A DNA stretch of 53,418 bases from positions 769,477 to 822,894 of the forward strand of contig SWDG01000006.1 in NCBI GenBank assembly GCA_005116965.1, written 5' to 3'. Of the stretch, positions 1 through 8,423 are shown piece after piece. The DNA is from Nitrospira sp. (GTDB lineage Bacteria; Nitrospirota; Nitrospiria; Nitrospirales; Nitrospiraceae). Both the position numbers and the translations under genes were made by a program. The notes under the pieces are model-generated. The model made no database searches, was not told where the DNA came from, and was given only the letters and a program-made list of their open reading frames with translations. Numbering within the stretch: position 1 is the first letter of the stretch; each line of letters starts with the position of its first letter.

Positions 1-194
1 TTATAGATACAAGGTCTCATCAAGCTGTCAGAGAGAAGATGCCGCATGTCGTCGGCTGGGTCAAGTAGCAGTGAGGCGGCCGCGTTTCTTGCGTCATCGT
101 TGAAGGGCGGCTATGCTGCCACACATCGCTTGGATGTGTGGACGAGCCATGACGAGATGAGTTCTTCTGTCGATGAGATGAAAGGAGGACGAGC
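1..194. other. Intergenic leader upstream of SIMPL gene
   Basis: No gene is recognisable here. It contains a perfect 9-bp hairpin at 119-141 (CCACACATC, 5-nt loop, GATGTGTGG) about 50 bases before the next start codon, and a strong Shine-Dalgarno AAAGGAGG at 181-188. The hairpin has no following T-run, so it may be a 5'-UTR stem rather than a terminator. An opposite-strand reading frame at 20-442 overlaps the real gene and resembles no family. Confidence 0.4.
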
Positions 195-920
195 ATGTTG
201 ATCGCTTGGCTGTTAGTGCTGTTGTTAGGGGCTCCGGCTATAACGCTGGCGCATGATGAGACGAAGCCCGAGACGCCGACCCTCACAGTCAGTGAAACCG
301 GGACGGTGACGCACGCACCGGATACGGCTTTTGTGACGTTCGGCTTGGAGACTGCCGGCAAATCACTCACCGAAGCGCAGAAGCGGAACAGCGCCGTTAT
401 GAGCAAAGTCATGGACCGGCTACGAGATCTGCAGATTGACAAGGAACGTATCCAAACCTCGTCCTTTACCGTCTCCCCGCAATATCGACCGCCGCCGAAT
501 CGCCCCGCTGATGTGCCGCCTACTTCTCCTGAAATTGTCGGCTACGTCGTGAGCAATATGGTGACGGTGGAAATCCGCATGCTTGACAGAGTCGGCGTGG
601 TGATCGAAGAAGTCTTGAAGGCCGGTGCGAATAGCTTTCAGGGATTGCACTGGGGGTTGCGCGATGAACAATCGGTACGTCTGAATGCCCTGAAGCAGGC
701 GGTGGCCAAGGCGCGCGAGAAAGCAGCGGTGTTGAGCGAGGCGCTGCAAGTGAAACTCGCGCGGGTGCTATCAATTCATGAGGGTGGCCATATGGTCAGG
801 CCCGCCGCCGCTATGGCACGCATGGCGATGGAGTCGGGCGCAGGCGATGTACCGATCTCACCGGGGGAGCTGAAGATCGAGGCATCAGTGACGTTGGTCT
901 ACGAAGTTGCGCCGAACTGA
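195..920 (+). CDS. SIMPL (DUF541) domain periplasmic protein
   Basis: A 241-residue protein starting at ATG 195, 6 bases after AAAGGAGG. Residues 1 to about 20 form a Sec signal peptide (LIAWLLVLLLGAPAITLA, then HDE), so the mature protein should be periplasmic or outer-membrane associated. The rest matches the SIMPL/DUF541 pattern: an early VSETGTVTHAPDTA strand, then TFGLETAGKSLTEAQ, a central YVVSNMVTVEIR segment, and a late helix of the type ALKQAVAKAREKAAVLSEAL. SIMPL proteins (for example E. coli YggE) are oligomeric and linked to oxidative-stress tolerance, but the biochemical activity is unclear. The gene seems monocistronic: the next gene is 241 bases away and has its own promoter-like region. 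Family assignment is good; exact role is unknown. Confidence 0.85.
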   Translation: MLIAWLLVLLLGAPAITLAHDETKPETPTLTVSETGTVTHAPDTAFVTFGLETAGKSLTEAQKRNSAVMSKVMDRLRDLQIDKERIQTSSFTVSPQYRPPPNRPADVPPTSPEIVGYVVSNMVTVEIRMLDRVGVVIEEVLKAGANSFQGLHWGLRDEQSVRLNALKQAVAKAREKAAVLSEALQVKLARVLSIHEGGHMVRPAAAMARMAMESGAGDVPISPGELKIEASVTLVYEVAPN

Positions 921-1113
921 AGTGCGGCTTTTCCTTGTATGACTCGATCAGAGGGATGGTGCTTCAATCAGGGATATGAACGAAGTTGGTCCCATATCTT
1001 TCAGTACTGGCCGGTGCCCTGTTCATGGCCAAGCGAAATGGTTTCCAGGTCGGTATCCGGTCGCCCACTTTCGCTGCCATTGCCTCACCTCATAGGGGAG
1101 CTCCTTAGGCCAG

Positions 1114-1152
1114 TTGACTAATAACTTGACTCATGCTTGACTCATTTATTAT
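1114..1152 (+). promoter_or_regulatory. Triple TTGACT array, putative fic promoter/operator
   Basis: TTGACT occurs three times, at 1114-1119, 1126-1131 and 1137-1142. The last two lie inside an 11-bp tandem repeat, CTTGACTCATG followed by CTTGACTCATT. A TATTAT box at 1147-1152 would place transcription start within a few bases of the fic ATG at 1162, which has no Shine-Dalgarno. That suggests a leaderless mRNA and a repeated site where a regulator could block the -35. Inferred from sequence only. Confidence 0.4.
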
Positions 1153-1161
1153 CCTGAACGC

Positions 1162-2166
1162 ATGGGTTTTCAACCCAAGCTCAGCATTACTTCCGCTACA
1201 GTAAGAGAACTGGAAGCCATTGCAGGCATGCGCGAGCGCATTCTTGCAGCAACGATCCAGGTGCCGTGGATTCCAAAACTGCAGCGCGATGCACGAGTGC
1301 GAAATACCCACAGCTCTACAGCTATTGAAGGTAACCCGCTCACGCTGGAGCAGGTGCGTCTCATCGAAGAGGGACATAGTCTAGCGACCGAACCGCCTCG
1401 GTCGCAACGGGAGATCCTCAACTACTTGGCGGGACTTCGGTTTATCGAACGACACAACAAGAAGAAACGGATCGTCCATACAGACATCTTAAAGTTACAC
1501 AAGCTGCTCGCCACAGAAATAATGGATCAAGGTTCTGCAGGCCGATATCGAGATATGCAGGTCTTCGTGGGGCAATACACACCCCCAGCGCCGGATATGG
1601 TCAGCGGGCTGATGAGCGAACTTCTGGAATGGTGGAATAACCGTGCCCGCGAATGGTCACCGGTTGTGTCGTCAGCCATACTCCATTACCAGTTCGAGGA
1701 TATCCACCCGTTTGCTGACGGTAACGGTCGTACCGGCAGAGCGCTTGCACTGTGGGAACTCTACCGTCGAGGGTTTGACACACACCATATCTTTTCGGTC
1801 GATGAAGTGTATTGGGAAGACAGGTCAGCCTACTATGCGGCACTTGCCAATGTGCGGAAGCAGGGGAGCGATCTGACAGCTTGGGTTGAGTACTGTGCCA
1901 AGGCATTGCGAATTACATTAGAGCGCGTTTGGACCCGTATCCAGCATCTCCAGGCCAGTTCTGGCCCGAAAAAAATAGTCCTGCGCCCACGCCAAGAACA
2001 ATTGCTCCGGCTGCTTAAAGACCGGGGAGCGATGACACCCAAAGAGCTTCGTGAAGCGCTACGTATTTCTAAACAGGGAGCCATGGATCTTCTGAATCCA
2101 CTTTTGGAAGCGGGACTTGTACAAAGAAGCGGAACAAAGAAGTCAGGATGGTATAGTCTTGCCTAA
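1162..2166 (+). CDS. Fic family protein (class II, putative AMPylase) with C-terminal winged helix
   Basis: A 334-residue protein. The Fic core motif is complete at about residues 187-198 (HPFADGNGRTGR; the His is catalytic and DGNGR binds nucleotide phosphates). An N-terminal STAIEGN at about residues 54-60 matches the class II inhibitory motif [S/T]xxxE[G/N], whose Glu blocks ATP binding, so activity is probably autoinhibited. The last ~70 residues (QEQLLRLLKDRGAMTPKELREA and following) look like a winged helix-turn-helix, common in Fic proteins that also bind DNA. Such enzymes usually transfer AMP from ATP to protein hydroxyls; the target cannot be inferred. There is no Shine-Dalgarno before ATG 1162 and the promoter abuts the start, so the mRNA may be leaderless. 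The next gene starts 18 bases downstream and is probably co-transcribed. Confidence 0.9.
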   Translation: MGFQPKLSITSATVRELEAIAGMRERILAATIQVPWIPKLQRDARVRNTHSSTAIEGNPLTLEQVRLIEEGHSLATEPPRSQREILNYLAGLRFIERHNKKKRIVHTDILKLHKLLATEIMDQGSAGRYRDMQVFVGQYTPPAPDMVSGLMSELLEWWNNRAREWSPVVSSAILHYQFEDIHPFADGNGRTGRALALWELYRRGFDTHHIFSVDEVYWEDRSAYYAALANVRKQGSDLTAWVEYCAKALRITLERVWTRIQHLQASSGPKKIVLRPRQEQLLRLLKDRGAMTPKELREALRISKQGAMDLLNPLLEAGLVQRSGTKKSGWYSLA

Positions 2167-2184
2167 ATATCCAGAAAGCAATGG

Positions 2185-3210
2185 ATGGACTGTGGATCCG
2201 TCATGACAACAAACCCTAATATCCATCGAAACCTCAGCCAAACTGCACAGGTTGCAACGTGCCCTGAAATTGAGCAGCTTTTCTATGAGTTTGAAGAGGC
2301 CCTGAAACAGTTTGGCATTCCGATCCAGCCAGGCTCAGAGCTTGAGGGGGCGTACTTTTCTGTTCGGGAACTGATGGGGAAGAACCAGGATGTCCATATC
2401 TGTGATCCACAGGAAGATATCCGTCATGGATTCAGAGAAGTTCTAGGTATTTGGGTATTTCTCCGGCAAATCGTTCGGTTGAAGGACCACGTGAGTTTCT
2501 CGACATTTGTGCCGCATCTAACGTTGCTGAACAAAGGAACAGTAGTTCAGAACATGCGAGTTCAGCTGAGCCAGGAGGCTACCAATAAGATTTTTGAGCT
2601 TTTGTTTGCCGTGGCTTTGCTTGACCTGAGCGATGAAGTTGTTCTTGACCACCCTTCCTCGGCTAAGGGTGATAATCCCGATGTTTTAGCAACGATTGAC
2701 GGGCAATGCTGGGGATTTGCATGCAAGACCATCTATGGGTCGTCCGGGAAGACTTTTTATGACAACCTGAAGAAAGGGGTGGAGCAGATTGAAGCAGCTC
2801 CCAAGGCGCAGGTTGGCACTGTGGTGATGAATTTTCGCAACATCATCAACCATGATAAGTGCTGGCCTATCCTCAATGAAGCTGAATACCGCAATGGTGC
2901 GGAACCACGTTTTGCCGCATACGATCGGCCAGAGGAGTTTGTTCGTGAGTATATTTCGGAAGTGGTCACGCAAAAGCATCGCCAGGTAGTTGATGAGATT
3001 GGTCTTCCCAACATTATGAAGTTATTTTCCGGTAAAAAGGCGTTGCCCGGGTATCTCGCTTACTGCCCGACATGTACCGGAAGGAATACCGTCTATGGTC
3101 CAGCTCCTCGATCAATCAATATGCTGAGTGTTGGAGAGTTCGGCAACCTGCAAGCTCATCAAGGGATAATTGAGAAGATCAACTCGGCATTGCATGAATG
3201 TTCGCGATAA
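2185..3210 (+). CDS. Hypothetical protein, possible PD-(D/E)XK-type nuclease fold
   Basis: A 341-residue protein 18 bases after fic; an alternative ATG at 2203 gives 335 residues. No family was recognised with certainty. The middle of the protein reads NPDVLATIDGQCWGFACKT: a strand with Asp, a turn, then a strand ending in Cys-Lys. This resembles the PD-(D/E)XK nuclease core (D...xEXK) with the Glu replaced. It is followed by a helix with Gln and Glu (KKGVEQIEAAP). A Cys pair (YCPTCTG) lies near the C-terminus. There is no signal peptide or membrane segment. Pairing with a Fic/wHTH protein suggests an accessory or defence-type two-gene unit, but that is context-based inference. Confidence 0.55.
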   Translation: MDCGSVMTTNPNIHRNLSQTAQVATCPEIEQLFYEFEEALKQFGIPIQPGSELEGAYFSVRELMGKNQDVHICDPQEDIRHGFREVLGIWVFLRQIVRLKDHVSFSTFVPHLTLLNKGTVVQNMRVQLSQEATNKIFELLFAVALLDLSDEVVLDHPSSAKGDNPDVLATIDGQCWGFACKTIYGSSGKTFYDNLKKGVEQIEAAPKAQVGTVVMNFRNIINHDKCWPILNEAEYRNGAEPRFAAYDRPEEFVREYISEVVTQKHRQVVDEIGLPNIMKLFSGKKALPGYLAYCPTCTGRNTVYGPAPRSINMLSVGEFGNLQAHQGIIEKINSALHECSR

Positions 3211-3230
3211 TGAGAAGAAGCTGACGGAGG

Positions 3231-3249
3231 TTGGTCGTTAACCGACCAA
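3231..3249. terminator. Hairpin between convergent genes
   Basis: TTGGTCG, TTAAC, CGACCAA forms a 7-bp perfect stem in the 69-base gap between two convergent genes. No T-run follows on either strand, so it is at best a weak bidirectional terminator. Confidence 0.3.
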
Positions 3250-3279
3250 GATGCTACTCAGTTGAGATTCGTGAACTAG

Positions 3280-4374
3280 CTACTCTTCTGTCTTTGTTCC
3301 ACCTTCCCACAGCTTCACGGTCCGATCCCAGGAGGCGCTGGCGAGGCGCTTACCATCGGGAGAAAAGGTGATACAACGCACACCGCTACTATGGCCTTTG
3401 AGTGTTCGGAAGTTGCGGCCGGTCGATAGATCCCAAAACTTGATGGTCTCGTCGTCACTCGCGCTGACCAAGACTTTCCCATCCGGCGATACAGCGAGAC
3501 TGCGGACCCAGCCTTTGTGGCCGGTGAGGGATTTTCTCTCAACGACGCTCGGCATCTCGAACAGCTTGATCGTGGCATCCCGGCTGCCGGTGATCAGGAG
3601 TTTCGCGTCCGGGGTAAAGGTCATGGCTCCGATCCAGTAGTCCATGGGTTTTTGGAAACCGCCGTCATCCTCGATATAGTAGCCGCGGGTCTCGGTGGAA
3701 TCTTCCTGGTTTTTCCGCCAATGGCCGTCGTGGAGAATTGTTTCCTCGCCGCTTGGGAGGACTTCCCACATCTTAATCTTCCCGATGTCGGTTCCGCTGG
3801 CCAGATGAATGCCGTCTGGGGAGAACGCCACACAGACCGACCAGTGATGGTCGTACTCATCCTTCCCGAGCAACGTCATCAGCTCGGTTCCCGTAGTGAC
3901 TTCCCAAATCTTGATGTCTTTGTTATAGCTGCCACGTGCGAGCATGAGCCCATCCGGCGAGAGCGAAAGGCTGCAGACGTTATGATCGTACCGTGAGAAC
4001 AGGAGCTTCATGGGCTCGCCGGTCCTGCCGTTCCACAACCGGATCGTGCGGTCCTCACTCCCGGTGGCCAAGGTCTGTCCGTCCGGTGTGAAGACAATGG
4101 CGCGAATATCATGGGTGTGGCCGCGCAGGGAACGCAGGAGCCGACCGGTTTCGATGTCCCACATACGCACGAGGCGTTCAGCGCCGCCGCTGGCGAGCAT
4201 CGACCCATCAGGGGAAAAGGCGACCACCCAGACTCCGTGCGAATGGCCGCGGAACGTGTTCACTTCCCGACAGTCGGCTTGCCAGAAGTCCAAAAAATCG
4301 ATGGGAGGTGTTGATGCAGCGACTGTCTCTAAGGAGACGCTCGGGAGTGGTGGAGTCATTGTCGGTTCCGGCAT
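3280..4374 (-). CDS. WD40-repeat protein (single seven-bladed propeller)
   Basis: The start is taken as ATG 4374 (364 residues); a TTG at 4416 would add 14 residues, and neither start has a clear Shine-Dalgarno. Seven WD40 repeats are visible, with blade endings such as RMWDIETG, RLWNGRTG, KIWEVTTG, KMWEVLPS, KLFEMPS, KFWDLSTG and KLWEGG. Most contain the FSPDG or SPDG turn. This is enough for one complete beta-propeller and almost nothing else. The blade around residues 205-250 has an insertion rich in acidic and aromatic residues (RGYYIEDDGGF). With no signal peptide, a cytoplasmic protein-interaction scaffold is likely. It faces the opposite direction from its neighbours and has no obvious partner. 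Confidence 0.85.
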   Translation of the reverse strand: MPEPTMTPPLPSVSLETVAASTPPIDFLDFWQADCREVNTFRGHSHGVWVVAFSPDGSMLASGGAERLVRMWDIETGRLLRSLRGHTHDIRAIVFTPDGQTLATGSEDRTIRLWNGRTGEPMKLLFSRYDHNVCSLSLSPDGLMLARGSYNKDIKIWEVTTGTELMTLLGKDEYDHHWSVCVAFSPDGIHLASGTDIGKIKMWEVLPSGEETILHDGHWRKNQEDSTETRGYYIEDDGGFQKPMDYWIGAMTFTPDAKLLITGSRDATIKLFEMPSVVERKSLTGHKGWVRSLAVSPDGKVLVSASDDETIKFWDLSTGRNFRTLKGHSSGVRCITFSPDGKRLASASWDRTVKLWEGGTKTEE

Positions 4375-4565
4375 GTGCAGTGTGTTTTCTTGGCCGTCTA
4401 GTCCTTGATTGGTCAACAGGCCAGCCAGTATAATTCTGTTGGTCGTTCGGATCGTAAGAGATGCCTCGCGGCCAAGTCAAGCCGGCTCCCATGGCTATGT
4501 CGTCCAGGGACAGTCGTGCACTGTGTTTTTTACTGTTCCCCCCAACTGCCGCTGAGGATTTTTTC

Positions 4566-5564
4566 ATGGAAATCAGATTTCAACCAGCTTTGCTCCAGGA
4601 AGTCATCGATTCGTTTGTTGAAAAGACGGAACGAGAAGGGGATCCCACCTACTACAAGGAATTCCATGAGTATGCCGACCCGATTTACGAGAAATACATG
4701 CTCGAAGACCGGGAGGCGGAGTTCAAAAAGTTGTATCAATATCTCTTCGGCATCTGGGGGTTTTCCGATATCGTCCGCGATTCATTCAACGAGTATCCGC
4801 TCTTGAAGGAGAAGGTAGGCATTGTCCTGATCAAAGGCGTGCTGAAGGAAGATCAGGAAGGCGTCGATATTCTCCGCAAATGGGGGTCCGTTGAAAAGGA
4901 CTTGGCGAAGCAGTTTGAAGAAAATGGTCAGAAGGGCGTTGGGATCAAGCTGATTCCCCGTCGTTTTTATGATCCGGCTCTGACCCGCTATTGCCGCCAT
5001 GAGCTGATGCACATCTCCGACATGATCGACCCGCTGTTCGGCTACGACCCAGATACCAAGCTGGGACAGAATCCCGGCGAAGAGACGCTCATCTTACAGC
5101 GCTATCGCGTACTCTGGAGTTTGAGCGTCGATAGTCGGCTGGTTGCGGCAGGCAAGGAGCCGATGCTGAGCAAGGAGGACCGCTTCAAGGAATTTCGGTC
5201 GTGGTACCGGAAGATTCCGCCTCCTCAACTGAAGTCGGTATTCGAGGGGCTCTGGCAGACTGCCTATTTCTCCCATTCAGAGTTGATCGAAATGGCCGCC
5301 GACATTCTTCGTGTGATGGATCGGGCTGTGGATGTGGAAGGTGGTGAAGTTCCTGAGACTGAAAACAAAATCATGCTCATGCCGGGGTTCCCGTGCCCGC
5401 TGTGTCGGTTCCCCACCTATTCGTGGGTCGAGGATATGGGGACGAAAGTGGAACCCTACGTGCTCGACTTCATCCGCGAGAATCATCCTGGATGGGACGT
5501 GGACTTCGGAGCCTGTGATCGTTGTGTGGAAGTGTACAAATTGCGAGCAGATGGAGTGATGTAA
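4566..5564 (+). CDS. Uncharacterised HExxH and zinc-ribbon protein at head of redox cluster
   Basis: The start is ATG 4566, chosen because GAGGA sits 7 bases upstream; a longer frame from 4461 lacks such a site. The product is 332 residues with no signal peptide. At about residues 143-147 it has HELMH inside RHELMHISD, matching the HExxH zinc-metallopeptidase motif. The C-terminus carries a four-Cys zinc-ribbon pattern, CPLC ... CDRC. No named family was recognised. It is the first gene of a co-directional run containing a polyferredoxin, a TorD-like chaperone and an NxrC-like subunit, so a role in assembly or processing of a periplasmic molybdoenzyme is a reasonable guess. The HExxH could be coincidental, because no third zinc ligand was identified with confidence. 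Confidence 0.65.
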   Translation: MEIRFQPALLQEVIDSFVEKTEREGDPTYYKEFHEYADPIYEKYMLEDREAEFKKLYQYLFGIWGFSDIVRDSFNEYPLLKEKVGIVLIKGVLKEDQEGVDILRKWGSVEKDLAKQFEENGQKGVGIKLIPRRFYDPALTRYCRHELMHISDMIDPLFGYDPDTKLGQNPGEETLILQRYRVLWSLSVDSRLVAAGKEPMLSKEDRFKEFRSWYRKIPPPQLKSVFEGLWQTAYFSHSELIEMAADILRVMDRAVDVEGGEVPETENKIMLMPGFPCPLCRFPTYSWVEDMGTKVEPYVLDFIRENHPGWDVDFGACDRCVEVYKLRADGVM

Positions 5565-5594
5565 TGACAACGCGGAAGGGGTTTCTGGAGTAAG

Positions 5595-5654
5595 AGTTTC
5601 AGGTTTCAGGTTTTTTAGAGGCCCGCGTAACACGAAACTTGGAACTTGAAACTT
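5595..5654. repeat. GTTTCA/GAAACTT inverted-repeat element
   Basis: Left half AGTTTCAGGTTTCAGGTT and right half GAAACTTGGAACTTGAAACT are imperfect inverted repeats around a TTTTAGAGGCC centre. A related unit set occurs at 39078-39170. This looks like a dispersed intergenic repeat with stem-loop potential. It sits directly before the polyferredoxin start, which has no Shine-Dalgarno. Confidence 0.45.
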
Positions 5655-5664
5655 AAGTCGTCCC

Positions 5665-6264
5665 ATGGCCACCAACCCCTCATACGGGCGGCGGGATTTT
5701 CTGAAAGACTCCGTTATTTCTACGGTCAAAGCCGCGCGCGAACTCGTCAAAGAGGCTGAGGGTGTTCCAGCGGAGCCGCCGCCTCCGCCGATGCGTATGG
5801 ACTGGCTGCGTCCCCCTGGTGCGGTAGAAGAATCGCTGTTCCTTGAACGTTGTACGAAGTGCAATGATTGTGTCACGGCCTGTCCACCGGGCGCGATTGC
5901 GGCCCATCCCCGGGACGGGACACCCGTGCTTTTCGCCGATCAGTCGCCCTGCCTGTTATGTGAGGATCTTCCTTGCATTACAGCCTGTGGGACAGAGGCG
6001 CTCGTTCCGGTCGAGGGGGTCAACCATGTCCGAATGGGAATCGCGACAGTGTCGCATCGACTCTGCACGGCAGGCCAAGGCTGCCATGCCTGTGTCTCGA
6101 AGTGTCCGACGGATGCCCTTGCGATGGACGTTGCGTCCCTGCATCTTTCCGTGGTGAAGGAAGCCTGTGTTGGCTGTGGAATGTGTGAAATGGTTTGTAA
6201 AACCGTCAATGACCATGTCGCGATCCGTGTGGTACCATCGAGGCAGCTTGGAAGAGTCGATTGA
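5665..6264 (+). CDS. Four-cluster 4Fe-4S ferredoxin (NapF/NapG-like)
   Basis: A 199-residue iron-sulphur protein. Four Cys clusters are visible: CTKCNDCVTAC (from C63), CLLCEDLPCITAC, CTAGQGCHACVSKC and CVGCGMCEMVC. This predicts four [4Fe-4S] centres, as in the NapF/NapG/MauM group of electron carriers or maturation proteins of periplasmic nitrate reductase. A twin-arginine-like sequence GRRDFLKDS occurs at residues 8-16, but no good hydrophobic stretch follows, so Tat export is uncertain. It lies between the HExxH protein and the TorD-like chaperone. A plausible role is electron transfer to, or maturation of, a type II DMSO-reductase-family enzyme such as nitrite oxidoreductase. There is no clear ribosome-binding site before ATG 5665. 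Confidence 0.85.
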   Translation: MATNPSYGRRDFLKDSVISTVKAARELVKEAEGVPAEPPPPPMRMDWLRPPGAVEESLFLERCTKCNDCVTACPPGAIAAHPRDGTPVLFADQSPCLLCEDLPCITACGTEALVPVEGVNHVRMGIATVSHRLCTAGQGCHACVSKCPTDALAMDVASLHLSVVKEACVGCGMCEMVCKTVNDHVAIRVVPSRQLGRVD

Positions 6265-6333
6265 TGATTGCGCCACATCCTGCGATGTTGCTTGGAAGAA
6301 AATTACTATTCACAAGATCAAACTAGTTCACCC

Positions 6334-6362
6334 TTGACTTCGCACGGGTCTTTTCATATACA
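6334..6362 (+). promoter_or_regulatory. Sigma70-type promoter for chaperone/NxrC-like operon
   Basis: TTGACT at 6334-6339 and TATACA at 6357-6362 are separated by 17 bases, close to the sigma70 consensus. It lies about 75 bases upstream of the TorD-like gene and would start an mRNA covering that gene and the NxrC-like gene. Confidence 0.6.
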
Positions 6363-6435
6363 TACGAGGTCCTGCGACCCGGCTTTGGAGGCTACGGTGG
6401 TGGGGTGAACTAAGGTGGTCGGGAGGCGATTTGTT

Positions 6436-7407
6436 ATGACGAGTCAACAGCCGATGCAAGGCGTATCTGCATCTGCCACCGCCACGTTGCCGAGTCCTGT
6501 GTCCATCAAGGACTCCCCCGCCGTCGAACGTGCGCTTAATCGCAGTAAAATCTATTTGTTGGTCTCCTGGAGCCTCCTGTACCCGGAAGATGAGGAATTT
6601 CTTGATTACCTCCGGTGCGGCGAGTTTGTGGAGGATGGCCGGGCTGCCCTTGATGCATTAGAGGTTGCCCTCGGCACTGAGGGGGGCGAGCGAGCCAAGA
6701 AGAAATTGACTTCGCTGAGGACGCAGTTGGCCCTGGTTGAGAATCTGATTGCCTCCGAGTGTGTCAACTGGCAGCTCAGCGATCTCCAGTCGGAACATCG
6801 CCGGGTGTTCAGCAACGTGATTACACTCGATTGCCCTCCCTACGAAACCCTGTTCGGGAATGACCACGTGTTCGCCCAATCCCATGTGATGGGCGACATT
6901 TCAGGATTCTATAAAGCCTTTGGAGTTGAGTTGTCGAAAGACATCCATGAACGGCTTGATCACCTCAGTGTCGAGTTTGAGTTCATGCACTTTCTCGCGT
7001 ACAAGGAATCCTACTCGCTCTGCCACGATGGGCCGGAGAAGACGCAGATCGTGGTCGACGCAGAGAAGAAGTTTGTCAAAAATCATATCGGTCGATGGGT
7101 CCCGCTGTTCTGTCGCATGTTGACCAAAAAGGCGGACTCGGGTCTCTTTAAATTGGTGGCCGATATGGCTGCGGATTGGATGGATTTCGAAACGGCCTTC
7201 TTGGGCGTGACCCCTCAGCCCTACACGGAAACCGACTATCGTCCGGCGACATTCAGCTCCCCCGAAGGTCAAACGTATGAATGCGGCGCGCAAGACCAGG
7301 GGAACGAGTTGACCATGTTGTTGAACGAAGTTGGTGCGCAGTCCTTTATGGATGTGAAAGAGAAAGACAAGGAGAATGAGGAGGGGCAACCTTCCGGAAC
7401 GGCGTGA
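6436..7407 (+). CDS. TorD/NarJ-like molybdoenzyme chaperone
   Basis: The start is ATG 6436, with GGGAGG 9 bases upstream; the GTG at 6415 lies before that site. The 323-residue product is all-helical in appearance. It contains the TorD/DmsD/NarJ-type pattern around PPYETLFGNDHVFAQ and MGDISGFYKAFGVE, followed by ERLDHLSVEFEFMHFLAYKE. These correspond to the conserved region that binds Tat signal peptides or apoenzyme before molybdenum-cofactor insertion. It is longer than typical TorD (about 200 residues) because of an N-terminal Pro/Ser extension and a C-terminal tail of about 80 residues (YRPATFSSPEGQTYECG and following). It directly precedes an NxrC-like subunit and is followed, some genes later, by TatA. 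It probably assists folding of a type II DMSO-reductase-family enzyme. Confidence 0.88.
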   Translation: MTSQQPMQGVSASATATLPSPVSIKDSPAVERALNRSKIYLLVSWSLLYPEDEEFLDYLRCGEFVEDGRAALDALEVALGTEGGERAKKKLTSLRTQLALVENLIASECVNWQLSDLQSEHRRVFSNVITLDCPPYETLFGNDHVFAQSHVMGDISGFYKAFGVELSKDIHERLDHLSVEFEFMHFLAYKESYSLCHDGPEKTQIVVDAEKKFVKNHIGRWVPLFCRMLTKKADSGLFKLVADMAADWMDFETAFLGVTPQPYTETDYRPATFSSPEGQTYECGAQDQGNELTMLLNEVGAQSFMDVKEKDKENEEGQPSGTA

Positions 7408-7472
7408 GTAAGTGTGGTAACGGTTCGAGAGCGAACACAGTCTTTACACTAATTCAGAGGAGGGAGTGCACT

Positions 7473-8423
7473 ATGAGGGTAGCGCAGACGACCAACAAGA
7501 AATTGGTGTTTGCCATTCTTCTCTCCGCCCTCACTGTCGGCCTGATGCTGACATTGGGGCGAGTACCGCTGGCCGTCAGTCAACCGGTGACGATACCGGC
7601 GAAGACGGTGAAGGGCCAAATTCCTATGGATGGCGCCAACCCCATGTGGGAAAGTGTCCCGGGCGTGGTCATTCCGTTGAGCGGTCAGCTCATCACGACC
7701 CCGATGCATCCGAATATCTCGGTGAAGTCGGTATTCGTGAAAGCGATGACCAACGGCAAGGAAATTGGGATGCGGCTGGAGTGGATTGATCAAACCAAGA
7801 ATGACACGGCGATCGGCCCACAAGACTTCCGGGACCAGGTTGCGGTGATGTTTCCGGTGAATACGGCGGGGGCTCCGCCGTTCCAGTGTATGGGACAGTC
7901 CGGTGGGACGACCAACATTTGGCGGTGGAATGCTGAATGGCAGAAGGACCTCGGCAAGGACAGCGCGGGAATGTGGGATGTCGACGATCAGTATCCTGGA
8001 ATTTTCTGGGATTATTACTTTGAAGAGCCGGCGGGGGGCGTGACCTATCCAGACCGTATTGGTCGGAGCTTGGGACCATTCAACTCTGGTATCTGGTCTG
8101 GGAACATCATGTCTGATCCGACACTTCGCGTGAGTTCCGTTGAAGATTTGAGCGCGAACGGCTTTAGCACCCTCACGACGCAAGCTCACCAGGACGTTAT
8201 CGGAAATGGTGTCTGGGAACCATCAGGGTCGGTTAAGGGCGGAGCCTATTCCGGTCCGACATGGCGGGTGGTCGTGAAGCGGACATTGGAAAGCGGCGAT
8301 GCGAACGATGTCCAGTTCAAGGCAGGCATGTCGGTGCCGATCGCCTTTGCGGTCTGGGATGGTGCCAACATCGAACGGAACGGCATGAAGTCGCTGTCGA
8401 CCTGGTTTACGCTGAAGCTGTAG
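7473..8423 (+). CDS. NxrC-like haem b-binding gamma subunit 1 (ethylbenzene dehydrogenase gamma family)
   Basis: The start is ATG 7473, with AGAGGAGGGAG just upstream; the product is 316 residues. Residues 1 to about 35 are a Sec signal peptide (KKLVFAILLSALTVGLMLTLG). The mature part matches the haem-binding gamma subunits of type II DMSO-reductase-family enzymes (EbdC, candidate NxrC). It has a VPGVVIPLSGQLIT strand, EIGMRLEWIDQTKND, FQCMGQS, RVSSVEDLSANGFSTLTT and a C-terminal ERNGMKSLSTW. By analogy with EbdC, the Met of CMGQ and the Lys of NGMKS are the likely axial ligands of haem b. Such a subunit would pass electrons from the iron-sulphur subunit toward cytochromes in the periplasm. 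A paralogue lies at 14195-15019. Catalytic subunits are absent here, so which enzyme it serves is inferred. Confidence 0.85.
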   Translation: MRVAQTTNKKLVFAILLSALTVGLMLTLGRVPLAVSQPVTIPAKTVKGQIPMDGANPMWESVPGVVIPLSGQLITTPMHPNISVKSVFVKAMTNGKEIGMRLEWIDQTKNDTAIGPQDFRDQVAVMFPVNTAGAPPFQCMGQSGGTTNIWRWNAEWQKDLGKDSAGMWDVDDQYPGIFWDYYFEEPAGGVTYPDRIGRSLGPFNSGIWSGNIMSDPTLRVSSVEDLSANGFSTLTTQAHQDVIGNGVWEPSGSVKGGAYSGPTWRVVVKRTLESGDANDVQFKAGMSVPIAFAVWDGANIERNGMKSLSTWFTLKL

